Below are positions 22,801 through 30,763 of a stretch of 39,487 nucleotides of DNA, one piece after another. The notes beneath the pieces were generated by a model, which was not told the origin of the DNA, searched no databases, and saw only the letters and a program-made list of their open reading frames with translations. This DNA comes from Zancudomyces culisetae (lineage: Eukaryota > Kickxellomycota > Harpellomycetes > Harpellales > Legeriomycetaceae), in assembly GCA_001969505.1 (NCBI GenBank), contig LSSK01001441.1:1-39487 (forward strand). Direction: 5' to 3'. The position numbers and the translations under genes are program-made. Numbering within the stretch: the first letter of the stretch is position 1; each line of letters starts with the position of its first letter.

Positions 22801-24512
22801 CTGAGTTCCAACCGCTTTAACAACTTTCCAATCTTACATAGATAAACGTTTTTTTTGTTTAATTTGAAAATCTCGCTAGAGAGATCCTCTTTTGAGAGGC
22901 TTTCGTTTTCAGTACCACGCGAGCTAAGATCAAATGATACGTCATTTTTCTTGTCGAAATCTCTGTTATTTGTAGCATCCAAATCCTTTTCCTTTAAGAA
23001 TTCGTTATTCATACTAGTTAATAACTCCCTAAGCGCCTTCGAATTCAACTCTGTACTGATATTATCAACAAAACAATGCCCGAATTCTAGCAGTAACTTC
23101 TCAATCCCATCTCCATATATCCGAATCGATTTAAAAACCACTGCCGAAACAACTTCTTTTATCCACCAGTGGTTTGAACACAGCAAATTTATACCTAGTC
23201 TGGTCTGGTCCATCGTGTGAAGGACTACACACTTGTCCTCATTTGATATCACGCCTATTTCTCTACTTAAGTAATGGAAAAGGTTTCCTGCAAACCCTTC
23301 ATGTTTTAATGCGTGATCTCTTACTTTTATTTTACCCTTGTCCGTCAAAGTATACAAAGATATTCCTTCAATACTTAATGTTAACTCAGAGTGAGTGCCT
23401 TTGCTTTCCACATCTTTTTTTATCTTCACAGCATCGGTATCTTTTGAAAAGTTCTGGTCTTCACCAACGCATGATTCTACTCTAGCATTGCTATCTCCTG
23501 AGCTGAGATTCCCTTTTGGGTTGCTAATACCCCCAACAGGTCGATCTGTTTCAGTATCTTGAGATGTACCATCTACTACAAAATCCTTAAATATTCCTTC
23601 TTGGGCTTTTTTGGCGATATTCTCGGTTAGCTCTCGAAGCAATTGTTGATTTTTTATACTCTCTTTTGAGGATGAGTCTCGGACCCTCATAAACAAAACG
23701 GAAAGTACAACACCCTTTCCCAAGTTCCACATATCTGCATCGTGTGCTAGCACAACCTCAAGATTTCCCACTACTACTTCAAACCATGGGAATACAAGTT
23801 GAATGGCTTTTGACACCTTCACCAGAGCCGATGTTGCTTTTTTCGCAAAATTTAAAAGCCGTGTTTCTATCTCGATCTCTTCATCATGCAAAGACGGTTC
23901 TTTATCTTTGAATTCAGCTTGGTTTTGCTTTTTTCCGGTCTTTGCCTTTTTTTTCTCGGCTTTCCCTTTGTATTCATTAAGGAAAACAAATACCCGAGGA
24001 TTTAGCACAAACATTTGAATCCTTTTTCTATCCTTGCTATATCTCCTGGTATATATATCTTCGCCACATTCATACTGCTCCTCAGCTTTGGACCCTGTGC
24101 TTATCGGTTCACGTTCATTTTCGCCGCCACCAGTCTTTTTAGCATCCTTTTGTTCAGATTTAGGATTCCCGAGTTGAAAGTAATTAACAATTTTACTTAA
24201 AAGATTAGACTTCATTATACTGACACTGTCTACTGCCCTTCTAAGGATAAACACACTAATTCCGATTTTTTCCACGTGAAATCTTACTACAATGCCGTTC
24301 TTAAGTTTTTTTTCGAATTTTAGCCCATATATCGTCATTCCTTGAATGGTCGTAAACTCTAGCCCTAATTTTAACAAGTACCTACGAAATGGCGGCTTAA
24401 TCAAAAAAATCAGCGATATATTCCATAGCAGAAAAATCACCAGGGCCGCCAATACGACGATGGCTATGAATTTGGGCACCTTTATTAGCTCTTGGTATAT
24501 ATGCTCGAACAT
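10896..24512 (-). CDS. FMP27: Fmp27/BLTP2 (Hobbit) family bridge-like lipid-transfer protein, 4538 aa
   Basis: A single open frame of 4538 codons. A hydrophobic segment at about 15-37 is an N-terminal membrane anchor, as in family members held in the endoplasmic reticulum at contacts with the plasma membrane. Three hallmark motifs occur in family order: the SW region (NQLWSTLIP, Trp1900, followed by MRDISIPLFLIPD), the GFWDK region (GWWDK at 2114-2118, then GGRDPHNYAVENRGYLFSF and RGGVRLSIG) and the WPPW region (here WPAWVPIE, starting at 3478). Such proteins form a long beta-groove that carries phospholipids between membranes. The frame is much longer than yeast Fmp27 or Ypr117w (about 2500-2600 aa). 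The extra length is Ser/Asn/Lys-rich low-complexity sequence between conserved blocks, with a Gln run near 4182-4188. No intron is needed. The stop is TAG. Confidence 0.93.
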   Translation of the reverse strand: MFEHIYQELIKVPKFIAIVVLAALVIFLLWNISLIFLIKPPFRRYLLKLGLEFTTIQGMTIYGLKFEKKLKNGIVVRFHVEKIGISVFILRRAVDSVSIMKSNLLSKIVNYFQLGNPKSEQKDAKKTGGGENEREPISTGSKAEEQYECGEDIYTRRYSKDRKRIQMFVLNPRVFVFLNEYKGKAEKKKAKTGKKQNQAEFKDKEPSLHDEEIEIETRLLNFAKKATSALVKVSKAIQLVFPWFEVVVGNLEVVLAHDADMWNLGKGVVLSVLFMRVRDSSSKESIKNQQLLRELTENIAKKAQEGIFKDFVVDGTSQDTETDRPVGGISNPKGNLSSGDSNARVESCVGEDQNFSKDTDAVKIKKDVESKGTHSELTLSIEGISLYTLTDKGKIKVRDHALKHEGFAGNLFHYLSREIGVISNEDKCVVLHTMDQTRLGINLLCSNHWWIKEVVSAVVFKSIRIYGDGIEKLLLEFGHCFVDNISTELNSKALRELLTSMNNEFLKEKDLDATNNRDFDKKNDVSFDLSSRGTENESLSKEDLSSEIFKLNKKNVYLCKIGKLLKRLELSNFCIQFIINEFSLITREGTERNLKKEASYEDVLNLTQRDISCSFSYKKLKEVITVKTEADGITVAPGSKGSTPANESKSKTLPKKCSTNDRSKSTIYTHHGGSGSTFTPAIKCLSEYEKDLKIGVQLDFFIETGPLTIYVIGQGEVSSENGTPGSPRLQNGFVNSGCKVGITLPIRIDTSSNEQLTSKPVISARIGDSSLAVDVHFVSACLNALNMCKGYLALLKNEMEFVSKMSHANLRNRFSYLYQNLYDEDVLAALASTTTQIPTNTTTTKESAIEKGQKERSYKKEAQRWITIKWAISSFFKKINLNVDVNKISAELTPTFTTLQLKDKELKPNFVKIVIPKAYSNAVFYLVNEGSNIKNISCLSFEGRVSGELSPVQISLNGKDCVDVKSNPAHINSRVIVGNNGIQYNGSINGKLGCNSCNSQLFRSAIESDFKINIGVLVASIFANELRFIMKWLPLWINGMNIVSKGNANGTMFNSTSRTSLSYEKAKGLNGRNSRANTASYSFFNDNKDIDIKGAEKTNRGMDFTLKIDTVIDEVRASVSASDCENPVIDQVEHGVNVCLRKANLVFRKEKKKLQSNTNLKVGFSQFLMNTFACTPRMNKNGGGEFSDFTEFAAKDVHFPEQILFLTQFSGSVSWKVKNNTKNDSTKRVGNFEADTFQIRISTVSLYRLMLVMTHIGISGRLSRFSERFFGKAEKKNTKEKLSKMKMSFKFNEFVLVCEFSQPKSHESSTRKLINSRKSGSNMFLRLSAPNVLMNICVDKSRPNVATRISLKAPCVGILGTDGEVSPLFMLSNPILNLIFPSAMYKMNKQKKLGIRPNKTDTIIELRFDEGSINVGHRYYMSSTIDSLKLLQKSFKQLFSKYKLCLQTVSSAMDDIKIDLEGFFYSEKCFIKMMNGLTAISNIGIPEYRGKSSAAKLVLKSLREPDDLPTFKINGKLLSLIIQDDPFETAIQRIMRVGRIEQAGRQSRIQAFQKKMANSVTLNKNMTSFESAHSTVDPKAGGGANDVSSGTEHRRARVRTEFRNSVSGLSSFKHQEAHHLHGDPKSKKKPATDYKNKVFGESSSFSQVGGYGGRDSLKLNRVDFKKSITDIHMTPLRPQSTSIPEGKDKLSGENTSSNNNSQEENLLYSAMQKLLEYESSNWINAIRNYMIKPNPRNTDDHSRNSSFSCFSGVSTHWSNPRLSKFKGSYKFPTDKCFDLKEHSYNNNEACSDTELPMDNYEIINEVSYPDLPAFYERQLYRITEIETIKMSMYESQEKEPEKPPYKYHEIDWKHPVVPMCVISLRAFCIELETPTELLSFEQIEQYLRSIDPEVPPNQLWSTLIPLRMKLKTGEIKVQMRDISIPLFLIPDPFFSEDQAEIENRQKQSYRNFRCGLKVEGCFIFSEQRALEKSLRLSSFTVDKIPAPHLSTETLNDLSSVGEYSDTEKTVLLPWFVSKSFMFPRIHSRLSFIIYTAATDKSAAANDIIRSGNLDGHAQSEFTRELLTSLINLRRFPTSSPIVCWGQRVQPTIVSFSQRFESLSSSSGEPSPHIGWWDKLRSRAKIQLRALLVDVDLDELATSDSFRLSNEYKIGRRGRNRPVEHTSELLFYTPGGRDPHNYAVENRGYLFSFRGGVRLSIGEGDLETSGVCKIFKKNIVINQGNGSRSEVGIAAKMSENIRIKCRTFLCGVPGIEEEMRNAELVLKSAVMYNPGYKHRDYSLKADQEMFQNLRHQMLAASKIFIGRFGRLSSNNYMFLKVLGELNSGVRISLGTSFEIQERIHLNTFIGKDECQNSQSLENGTENEYKSYISKWEILPHAPENIPSALKDVYDAYSGFRSSGIDLGISILSPFEAESAPSTNPAVVPTSTHTEAPQEVREFECNDSEHIGVNTSEIKNDWIHDFSNFTTTSQSKGIKTLASADNEIQPSPVLPYDDENESYRGYSAERHIPQRSAKTATKMASVGPNFGGRAKRSGSRDGPGDPDYTKRNMAPNPRDSHVYDATVGDDREETDSEYFMSMDSKDRDIFTPGPIKTFAFLQSTRSITKPRSRWHDRRIFLLSPLHKCEFGDHMGTQDMYFGAFVKRSDMSNAFKDERSVNISLITSKHFMSYLSLFASRLNLPVKKGRMYPERSTKDIKFGKVLRSVRLGIDFRDFELCHSLQISQVKEMGLKEFDELKIFTNPQLKLSELLKNMTNLDEMTNSRFSDISSPYEIKASKVEGDIFQVKARAKFLQASLLAVQKRVKTVLNTKSSSSSLSSIIGEKASKKKIIFQWGIPRIDADVDNIDVRLIKMSYRLPVFVNSDNGLEADSKSDYWGGNIVNGIRLTKSAESIFIEKPHLASWINLKSLQDPTHFNLNHATFYDANVLCFLTAPRLVYFIKDEVESLAKKTAERLDAQYASLNLASNDVESHQGKMRMNSASLAEVGTDLDRSTNIKKFTSSHSLSKGYLLNNTSKDKEETIPTNSLKNSVMKQKNTSRTESSLDHRKILRDSRLTQAILLCRRKERLGMAIEMNELRQRKLMEAFEFGADIEYEESTTQNALEIYDLCFRRRLINRCMSLLGISPEKITSENLVDQINDSLSSSTPGMTQAKEARELESKYRHRFLLYSAYLIWTSQIRDISMKLFYNEDTWLAMEYFISQTAAKVVSDLSNRNASEEGIKAETLSSSKPGKNTVQKSRDLANRHARRFQSDSSFQKPSELSEPVQSSENTGADFVTDSNTKNIDSSIFADNIDKFVPIYNALIEFLNSQLSFRIDESSVDAVVASVEKAQLHMIKLYSDEILGRSASSLETTITRDPTPSIDMGGSVSVFEELDKDDNDNSKTFAIGKDSRREAPNIYRLTGFSSSRNKTNNRMIDTTVEVNYEEHLVKTRMLAELTNMQMFSVKKEDFVKCPIYLIDCSYGSDVADLTNTTGTLWPAWVPIEILLTPEFTQTELIKNSASKDDKTHKASILAEGRRLLKQYSRFLDRSSAIILYDRVNPHRIKDVDTAEHEDEDILDQQSEKATAESSDAAELDCVQSEALESINSNLDKVDDSAPLPSSKSSKKSLKSGKSNSTNKRSPAPLPNTGSSAAGNSNRGKATYVGVYMSHINVASTSAQYRLLFDMISQLFVYNEPGKVEYLDELNSIILSTDLASIYNAGPTVVRLQDQLRVRKRLIEEWVQKQWEDSLQHSSFNDNSVVIANGKANQLHTVAQLSLESFQHVISNLDKARSVLILSRQINVLEHQLRITMDLVSAAQKKISMLARSSTRHLSGLTPGSNSSSQIIRPDSQISDRNELANELASYTLSEQNKPPMLSKTQANSRANTFTSGNDTSLPADYDESIDDIPGDQNKEYGTKKSKYDWSFWKSLSRRKSQDRLRRADTASDGNRLFNHRSISDDHLGTKSTRSHQDPLPTPPKSIARYITANFSYVNWRMLDDDSNSICDLKLRNLGAVIETTTSQSNDIVFEIDLVVALSRVPDSKFPEMIMPFAANMKEPIDFSKNKMLRVVYSQLAPVGGINIVENLEIDMSPIRIQLSYDIGSMMIEYFFPKHEAKYTNTAKSQQTSTKNTAESKSTGTGASTLDSSATSITKGRPGSIPLGKKGVSDFDETRSIKSSTTGVDGVSQAPSRSANLENHDQQQQQQQSKTSALQKQKNENLSMKDRASSNYTFIHVKMQGHPHIITYRGPKRKNITDLTDFQFNSPTIELRNEVLSYYELLMKLKKAFIGAAVQHTGALFREKVKQLRGAYPSKNEKDALFNKRLVEQINEDEDRARRSAYYPGNADTMSINEEPGTSSLTQERPLRPTIERQPSAADSFIFLSSPTHQFTRLITPPAFRGYQGDTEKKQKTSSTDVSLSASRSTTHNFLYDEHKETDPLPKESAPGLLPTKRTRSGLLFKDFDLYNINDSSKLSPSSPPVLHPSKGTTDKIYSLQDSVFLSNRPGLISRSLLPKNIPGFRLKNKNGEKMQNSPSGSVSLETEPSESLSMKPGPNIN

Positions 24513-25892
24513 TTCTGTATATTTGCGTATTTATTATTGTATACAACGGTGCTTCATCATATTATATCGCGTTATTGTAACAACCTAGAGGAATCGGCAC
24601 TTTAGCTATATTTTGGCCCTGCTTTTCACTATTTCTACTTGGTTTCTTTCTAGTGTTTAAAAGTTTTTCTTTTATATTTTTTTTTGGCTGTTTTGGCTGT
24701 TTTGGCTGTTTTTAATTACATAGTTGCAGTTACACAAACTTTAAATGATAATGAAACTTTGCTGTGCTACTGAAATTTCCAAATTTCCAAAATCTCCAGT
24801 TTCGTTATTATTTTGTTTACAACTTGTTGGTTCCTAGTAATTACAAACAGCCATTGGTTAGTGCCCACGCTCTTTACATTTTTTTATACACGGTTTTGTA
24901 AATGGCTTTGTTTTATAAACTGTTTTATTTAACTGAATGGCCAACCCAATTAAAATATCATTAATCTGCTTTTAGGAGCAAAAGCAGATTGGTAGGACAA
25001 ATAGTGATGAACCTAGCGTTCCGATTTAAATGGCTTTAAACAATGACACAACATTTCCCAGGTACCTGAGTCAAAAGTTAACCGCTAAAAACCAAAAGCC
25101 AAAGCCGAATTACTAATCACTATTATCTAGAAAGCAATGCGTTATAGGCGAGCTCATTCTGCACTTGCTCAGCAGTAGCTTTACTACCTTCCCCCTGTTG
25201 TATTCATGATAGAGCGCGAGGTACCAGAAGATGACCATAGACAGCTACTTACAAAAGATGGAGTAGGCACAATTTAGTACTCAACTCCAACTTTTAATTC
25301 TTACTCATCAAATTGACCTCACCCTCACCCCCATCCCCTAGTACTGATGTCACCCGCTAAAAGCATCAGCCAGTGATTACTGGATTTATAGACTCAAAAA
25401 CTTGTTTAGTACTTTTATACAACAAAGACTCTTTGAGTATGGTGACTACCTATGTTTGCTTCTGCCTTTAATCTTAGCTAATATATTTTAGCTGCTAGTG
25501 AAAAAAGAGAAACAACCTGAAAGCCCAACATAGCATCCACATTAACCAGAGCAGTGCTAAATAGTAGAACAGCCATTTTTGAAACCAATCAGTAAATCGT
25601 TTTCTTGTGATCAGCCTGCCTACAACAAAGAAAAATCTTACTTTCTTTTTTGTGTGTCCTGCAATACGAGGTAGTTAAATTATTTGATTCATGGTGTGAT
25701 CACATGAAAATTTTGCTAAAATTCAGCTCCTTTAGAATTATTTTCGCTAATTTCATCTTTTTTCTTTTTAAAGGTGATGTTGAAAGGCTGTAGCTGCGTG
25801 GGTTTAAGAAAATAATCTTGGTTGTGAAAATTAACACTGTGCATAAAATAAAAATACTTTTCTTCAATATACTATAATCATACTATAGAAAA
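24513..25892. other. Divergent promoter region (Fmp27-like / Tls1-like)
   Basis: 1.38 kb between two divergently transcribed genes, presumably holding both promoters and 5' UTRs. It contains three tandem copies of TTTTGGCTG (24682-24708) about 170 nt upstream of the Fmp27-like ATG. No coding frame or RNA gene was recognised. Confidence 0.5.
24682..24708. repeat. Three tandem copies of TTTTGGCTG
   Basis: The 9-mer TTTTGGCTG occurs three times head to tail without mismatch, preceded by a T-run. It lies in the 5' flank of the Fmp27-like gene. It could be a minisatellite or a cluster of regulator sites; nothing in the sequence decides between these. Confidence 0.8.
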
Positions 25893-26814
25893 ATGAGCTT
25901 TAAGAAACGTAAAATCGGTAGTAGACGAGAGTTTAAAAAAGCAATCGACAGTATCTTTGAGGAGCCACAAGAGAATTCTGAAGTAGGCAATGTTCGATCA
26001 GAAGAGATGCCCAAAGAAGAAAAGCTATCAATAAGTGAAATTCGTCTTTTACAAGAATTTAGAGGTCAAAAACTTGGGGTTTCAACCCTTCTAGGAAGCC
26101 ATTCGGGTCATCTAGAGCAAGATTCTTCCAACGTTGACGAGACGGGAGATACAAGTTTAAGTGCGTATCCTAATGTTGTGGCAGGTGGGAAAAAAGACCA
26201 GAAAAATCTCAAAAATGAAGGCAAAATGACAACTATAAGGACTTCAGATTCCTTTACTCATCAGACCAACATTGTTGATGTTGACAAACACATGCTGGAG
26301 TTTATTGAGCGCAAAATGTTGGAAATCAAATCCAAAAAGGCTCCAGATGAAGATCAAGCGCATTTAGACGGTGATGAAACTAGTAAAAAGTTATCTGAGA
26401 TAAATAAAAACGAAAAAATCCGCGAAAAGGACCAGAGTTCAAAGGTATTTACAATAAATATTCAGTTTTTATGTGAATATGTCCGTTTTTGGAGTTTGTC
26501 TATTTATATAGTGGCTATTTTATAAGGAAAGTTTGACAAACTTATTTATGCCAAATATCCATAGTCTGAGCGGGAGAAAAATACCGAAGGAAATATTCTA
26601 ATATCTGCATCCATGTTAACATCAGTGCCCGAAGTTGATATCGACTCATTGTAAGTGTCTCTATGTTTTTTTTTCCACTTACATCTAACTGTCGCTGCTA
26701 CCTTACCCATCACACTCATACTACTAGATTTTAAAAGCTTTTTACATTTTTTATGTTAATAGACCTGCAATCGAAAACAAGGGACTCAAGAGGAAAATTA
26801 AAAGACATTACTAA
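25893..26814 (+). CDS. Tls1 / C9orf78 (Hep_59) family splicing-associated protein (3 exons)
   Basis: Proposed exons 25893-26444, 26565-26650 and 26763-26814 give 229 residues. The order of blocks matches human C9orf78 and fission yeast Tls1: a basic N-terminus; EIRLLQEFRGQKLGVSTLLG (like the REVQNLRKRPNGVSAVALL block); DKHMLEFIERKM (like DADMMKYIETEL); the hallmark TSVPEVDID (like SGIPEVDLG); and a short basic end with aromatic Tyr (KIKRHY). Family members bind spliceosomal Brr2 and influence splicing, in fission yeast of shelterin transcripts. Intron 2 (GTAAGT to ATAG) is clear. The end of intron 1 is less so: an acceptor TAG at 26562-26564 is used here, but the 30 coding-like bases before it (FDKLIYAKYP) resemble the family's LYELP block. 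The C-terminus is shorter than in human (289 aa). Confidence 0.72.
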
Positions 26815-27386
26815 ATATTCATTTTCCATGCTGTATATTTTTTGTCTAGCTTTTTGATAACTTTAGCGTGCTTTGTATAAAACCAATAGTGTAAATATAT
26901 AAATATAGTTTATTTTTTTTGTTTACAATGGCATTCCAGAGGCCGAAAAAGCATTGTTTTTGACCAACTTCCCTAAAAAAAATAGGGTATTATTGTAGAG
27001 CTGCAGTTGTATTGTAATGTTGTAGCTCACACCCGGCTGAGCGAGTTTAGAATGGGTATATTGAATATATATATTGCATGATCGTTCTTAAGAAAAGACA
27101 ACATTTTGGTTATAAACCAACTATACAACTAACATCTTTTTGTCTAGTAGGTCTGGTATTTTCTTACTACTCATTTATTTTTAGCTGGTGTAGAAAAAAT
27201 TTTCGGATCAGCTTTTGGCGTTTATCATTAATTAGTTTGTTTTAATATTGCTAAATTCAATTAGGAGAGAAATTAGTTGAATGGATTTGGAAATTGAAAA
27301 TTTTTTTAAATATTCACAAGTTGACTAGGTTTTGCGAAATAAAGAAATAGCAATCTATTTAGAGGAAAAGTGAAAAATATATTAGT
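26815..27386. other. Intergenic region between Tls1-like and Trf4-like genes
   Basis: 572 nt of AT-rich sequence after one plus-strand gene and before the next. It should hold the 3' UTR of the first and the promoter of the second. No coding frame or structured RNA was recognised. Confidence 0.5.
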
Positions 27387-29272
27387 ATGGAGAATATTAA
27401 CTTTATTCCGCTCGGTGAGGACACCGATACCGAAAATTTTCAAGAAAACACAAATGAAAACGGCATCAATCGAGGCAACGGCAACAAAAAAAGCACATTA
27501 AAGGAAGGAAAAGATTATAATAAAAATGATCAAAGCAACAAAAAAAGTAGCCCCAGGGAAATGAGGGGAAGTAGAGCGAATGAGCACCCTATGGATAAAA
27601 ATGCTAAAGATTCGGGGCCAAGAGGTAAAAACAGAAAGAGGAAGTACCACTCAGGCTCCGAATCTGAAGATGACGACGATTTGGTGACTGGAGACAGTGA
27701 GAATACAGGAAAGATTGATACCTGTTATGACGGTACCAAAGTTCCAGTTTGGTTGGCAGGTAGGCCCAGAGTGGGTGGACCACACAGCCATGTTCATGAA
27801 ATGTAAGTTGCACTTTAATCTTGTATTCCTTTTTCTTTTCCTTTTGTTTTTTATACCAAAATGTTGAATACACTTTAACAAGTTATCACGGGCTGGATAG
27901 ATTGTTTGAATATTTCTAAAAATCTAAACAATGATTAAATTAAAATAGATTAAATGAAGAAATATGCAGATTTGTGGAATATATAGAACCTACAAACGAA
28001 GAGCATGCTATTAGAGGATTTGTAATAGAAAAGTTAACTAGGGCCCTAAAGAAACTGTTTAACAAGGGTGAAGATTATGAAGTCGAGGTAGTGACATTTG
28101 GGAGCTATACTACAGGACTATATTTACCCTGCAGCGACCTGGATGTTACAGTAACAATTGTAGATAAAAAAACGAAGCAACTTGTTATCAACGAATTCGA
28201 AGGGAGAGATAAAAAAACTAAACTTTTGTATAGAATGAAACGGATACTCAGCAAGGAAAGATTTGGGAGAAAAATCGAGGTGATATCCAGGGCTAGAGTT
28301 CCGTTGGTAAAAATAGTCGAGGAACACACCAATATTTCATTAGACATTTCGATAAATTCGTTAAATGGGTACAAAACAGCCAAGATTGTAAAAAAATATA
28401 TAGACGAGGAGTACCCCATAGTGCTTAAAAGCCTGGTGCTAATTATTAAATTTTTCTTGCAGCAAAGAAATATGAATGAGGTTTATACAGGTGGCCTGGG
28501 GTCATATGCAATCGTGTTGATGCTGGTTTCATTCTTGCAGCTACACCCTTTGCTTCAAACGAAGGCAATAGATCCAGCAAAAAATATGGGTGTGCTGTTG
28601 TGCGAGTTTCTTGAATTATATGGAAAACGATTCAACTATGGAAATGTTGGGATAGTGCTTACAGACGGCGGGTTTTATATTGAACGACCAAAAGGTGAAG
28701 AAAACGAGGATCCCTATGGGAAGAAATCACAAGTCCTCTATCTGCAGGATCCAGGTGATATGCTAAACAACGTTACATCAGGAACATATGGAATTTCACG
28801 CGTTAGACATAGCTTTTCCACAGCGTTTGATTTACTGACAGGTACAATGTATCGGTACTTTCAAACAAAAAGATTTGGAAATCCTATTACTGAGTTTGAA
28901 CAACAAAACAAAAGGCACATATTTTTCTCTGGGAACACCGGTAGGAATTCAAACAATGTTACCTACGATTTGAACAATCCAGTGAGTTTTCTGAGCAGTA
29001 TTCTTACTGTAGACAAAAAAACTATTAGTACGAGAGGCTTCTTAAAAAATTTGTATCACCAGAATGTCTTTCAAAATGAACTAGGACTCCCAAAAAAATT
29101 ACTAAAAGGTAATGGCACCACTAATAGTAAAAACAAGCGAACTTCATCCGCAGAAACTTTGCACAGCGGCTCCTTTGGCAGCGCTGGCACCTCTATAAAT
29201 AAGCATGATTACAAATTTTCCACAGGAAGCCAACCAGATTCATCACCAGTGTACATTTCAGACTCCGAATGA
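27387..29272 (+). CDS. Trf4/Trf5 non-canonical poly(A) polymerase, TRAMP subunit (2 exons)
   Basis: Exons 27387-27802 and 27970-29272 join in phase to give 572 residues. Residues 1-135 are polar and acidic, low in complexity, ending in a region before the catalytic core. The nucleotidyltransferase domain has GSYTTGLYLPCSDLDVTV, giving Gly183-Ser184 and the metal-binding Asp195 and Asp197, with the third Asp at 264 (ISLDISINSLNG). The central domain has the family blocks VYTGGLGSYAIVLMLVSFLQ, LLCEFLELYGKRFNY and LQDPGDMLNNV. The C-terminus ends VYISDSE, like the acidic end of yeast Trf4. The enzyme adds short oligo(A) tails to aberrant nuclear RNAs, tRNAs and snoRNAs and hands them to the exosome, with an Air zinc-knuckle protein and Mtr4. 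Only one intron is present. It is tail-to-tail with the TRIC gene, 168 nt apart. Confidence 0.95.
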
Positions 29273-29327
29273 GCTTTAACATGAATAACTGCATATAAAA
29301 TTACTATTGTGCTCTGAGATTAACTTT

Positions 29328-29331
29328 TGTG

Positions 29332-29364
<33 letters not shown>
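29328..29364. repeat. GT dinucleotide microsatellite
   Basis: A (TG)n tract with one C interruption (TGTGTGTGTGCGTG, then uninterrupted GT). It lies about 55 nt after the stop codon of the Trf4-like gene, in the short convergent 3' region shared with the TRIC gene. Confidence 0.95.
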
Positions 29365-29440
29365 ATGTTGGAAATAAACTTTTAATAGTGTTACGAATGT
29401 ATTCATAGACCATTACTTATTTAAGTGCTATAAAATAATA

Positions 29441-30763
29441 TTATTTCGATTTTTTCGATTCAGGCTTTTTGACATTCTGGTTCTTTTCACTTGGTTGGTT
29501 ACTCTTGCTAGAATTTTTGATTCTCATAAAGTTGCAGTGCTGGATGTAGCTCCCGTACCCATTCAAAGTAGCAACCATTGTCCCGACAACTAATCTGGCT
29601 TCTTTTTCGGTAAGTCTAGGAAGTATCTGATCAATAAAAGCGTCGATAATTCCTGATAAAGCAAAATTTGGCGCATGTTCACTGAATGTCCATAGCCTGG
29701 CCGATAATATATATGTTAATCCCGCAAACAACGAAATTTTCATATCGTAGTTAAGAGGCAACTGGAATTTAGTGAATCTTGATGCTCCTACTGGAGGCAA
29801 AGGAGATGGAGATGGTGAAGAGTTTTGGGTCAGAATCGTTGGTGTTCTGAACTGCCAAGTGTTGCTTGTCAGATTGAAAAAGTCTGCAATAACTCCTCCA
29901 CCGCTTCCTGAGAGCATAGCAATTATTGCCATTCCTGGTAGTGAATTCGATACTGCTTGCCCCTTCATCTTGAGTCTCACCAAATCTACACCACCATTGG
30001 TAATGTTGTATCCCTTTTGCAAACCATCAAGTGTAAACATTATCAAATCGCCTATCGGCGCTACACTCTCGAGAAAGTTATACACTATATCTCCTGGTGA
30101 TTGGTTTACAATGAAATATGCGATACTATAGCGTTGTGGTTATTGTACTTGATGTTAGTTAGTTACAAACAGCGTATGCAAGGCGCTTTGTTGGCAATAG
30201 GCATTTTTCCTGAGTAAGGTTTACATAAGAAATTAAGTACAAAAACAGAAAATGACGAGTTTTCGCCAGACTTACGTATTTACTAATAGCGCAGTGTTAC
30301 TTTCTAACCATGGCTGAGGAAGTCCCAGAAACAAGGCTACAAAATTAAAACAAGGGTGCATTTATCAGTTATTTAGCTAGAAATTTATACGTTGCACAAA
30401 CCAAATGCCGTACATTTATATTAATAGTTCAAGTGCATACACATACAGCAATAAAAAAAAGAGTGAAAGAGGCAAAAACTAACCTGATATCATTGAGCCT
30501 CCCATAGAATAAATTAGACATACAAAAGCCTCTTGAAACAAAGGCATTCTTGTTGAAGCTGTGGTTGAAAGTTTTCTTCTAACTGCATAACACACCGCAA
30601 ATGCATGGATAAACTGGAAAATACCAACCGGAAAATAACCGATTTGGCCATCCTGCGTAAATGAGGTTGACAAGATTGATGGGACCACCTCGCTTGCTTT
30701 CTGAAGCATGGCCCTGACAATCGTGGTTTCCTGGGTGCCCTTTTCGTTCACCAATTGTTCCAT
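29441..30763 (-). CDS. TRIC-type (TMEM38-like) intracellular cation channel (3 exons)
   Basis: The gene is complement(join(29441..30125, 30276..30336, 30484..30763)), 341 residues, all junctions in phase. It has several hydrophobic segments and the blocks of the TRIC family in order: FPVGIFQFIHAFAVCYAVRR; MGGSMIS joined to LFLGLPQPWLESN by the 61-nt middle exon; an SPGDIVY/APIGD segment; a GSGGG-containing helix (MLSGSGGGVIADFF); and LPLNYDMKISLFAGLTYIL, which matches the FPTKASLYGAILFTL region of animal channels. The C-terminal tail is Lys/Ser-rich as in TMEM38. In animals these trimeric ER channels carry K+ counter-current during Ca2+ release; the role in fungi is little known. Without the middle exon the conserved LLLGxP segment would be missing, so a two-exon model was rejected. 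Confidence 0.85.

Noticed and set aside
26532-26564. Tls1-like exon 2 beginning at 26532 with a readthrough or reassigned TAG
   Set aside because: TAG serves as the stop of the giant gene in this window, the 26531 acceptor would be AAG, and all other introns end in YAG. Kept only as a finding.
29441-30763. Two-exon model of the TRIC gene (30484 joined to 30093)
   Set aside because: It keeps phase but removes the conserved LLLGxP/WLESN and SPGDIVY region. The 61-nt exon with good splice sites restores both, so the three-exon model is preferred as the main form.
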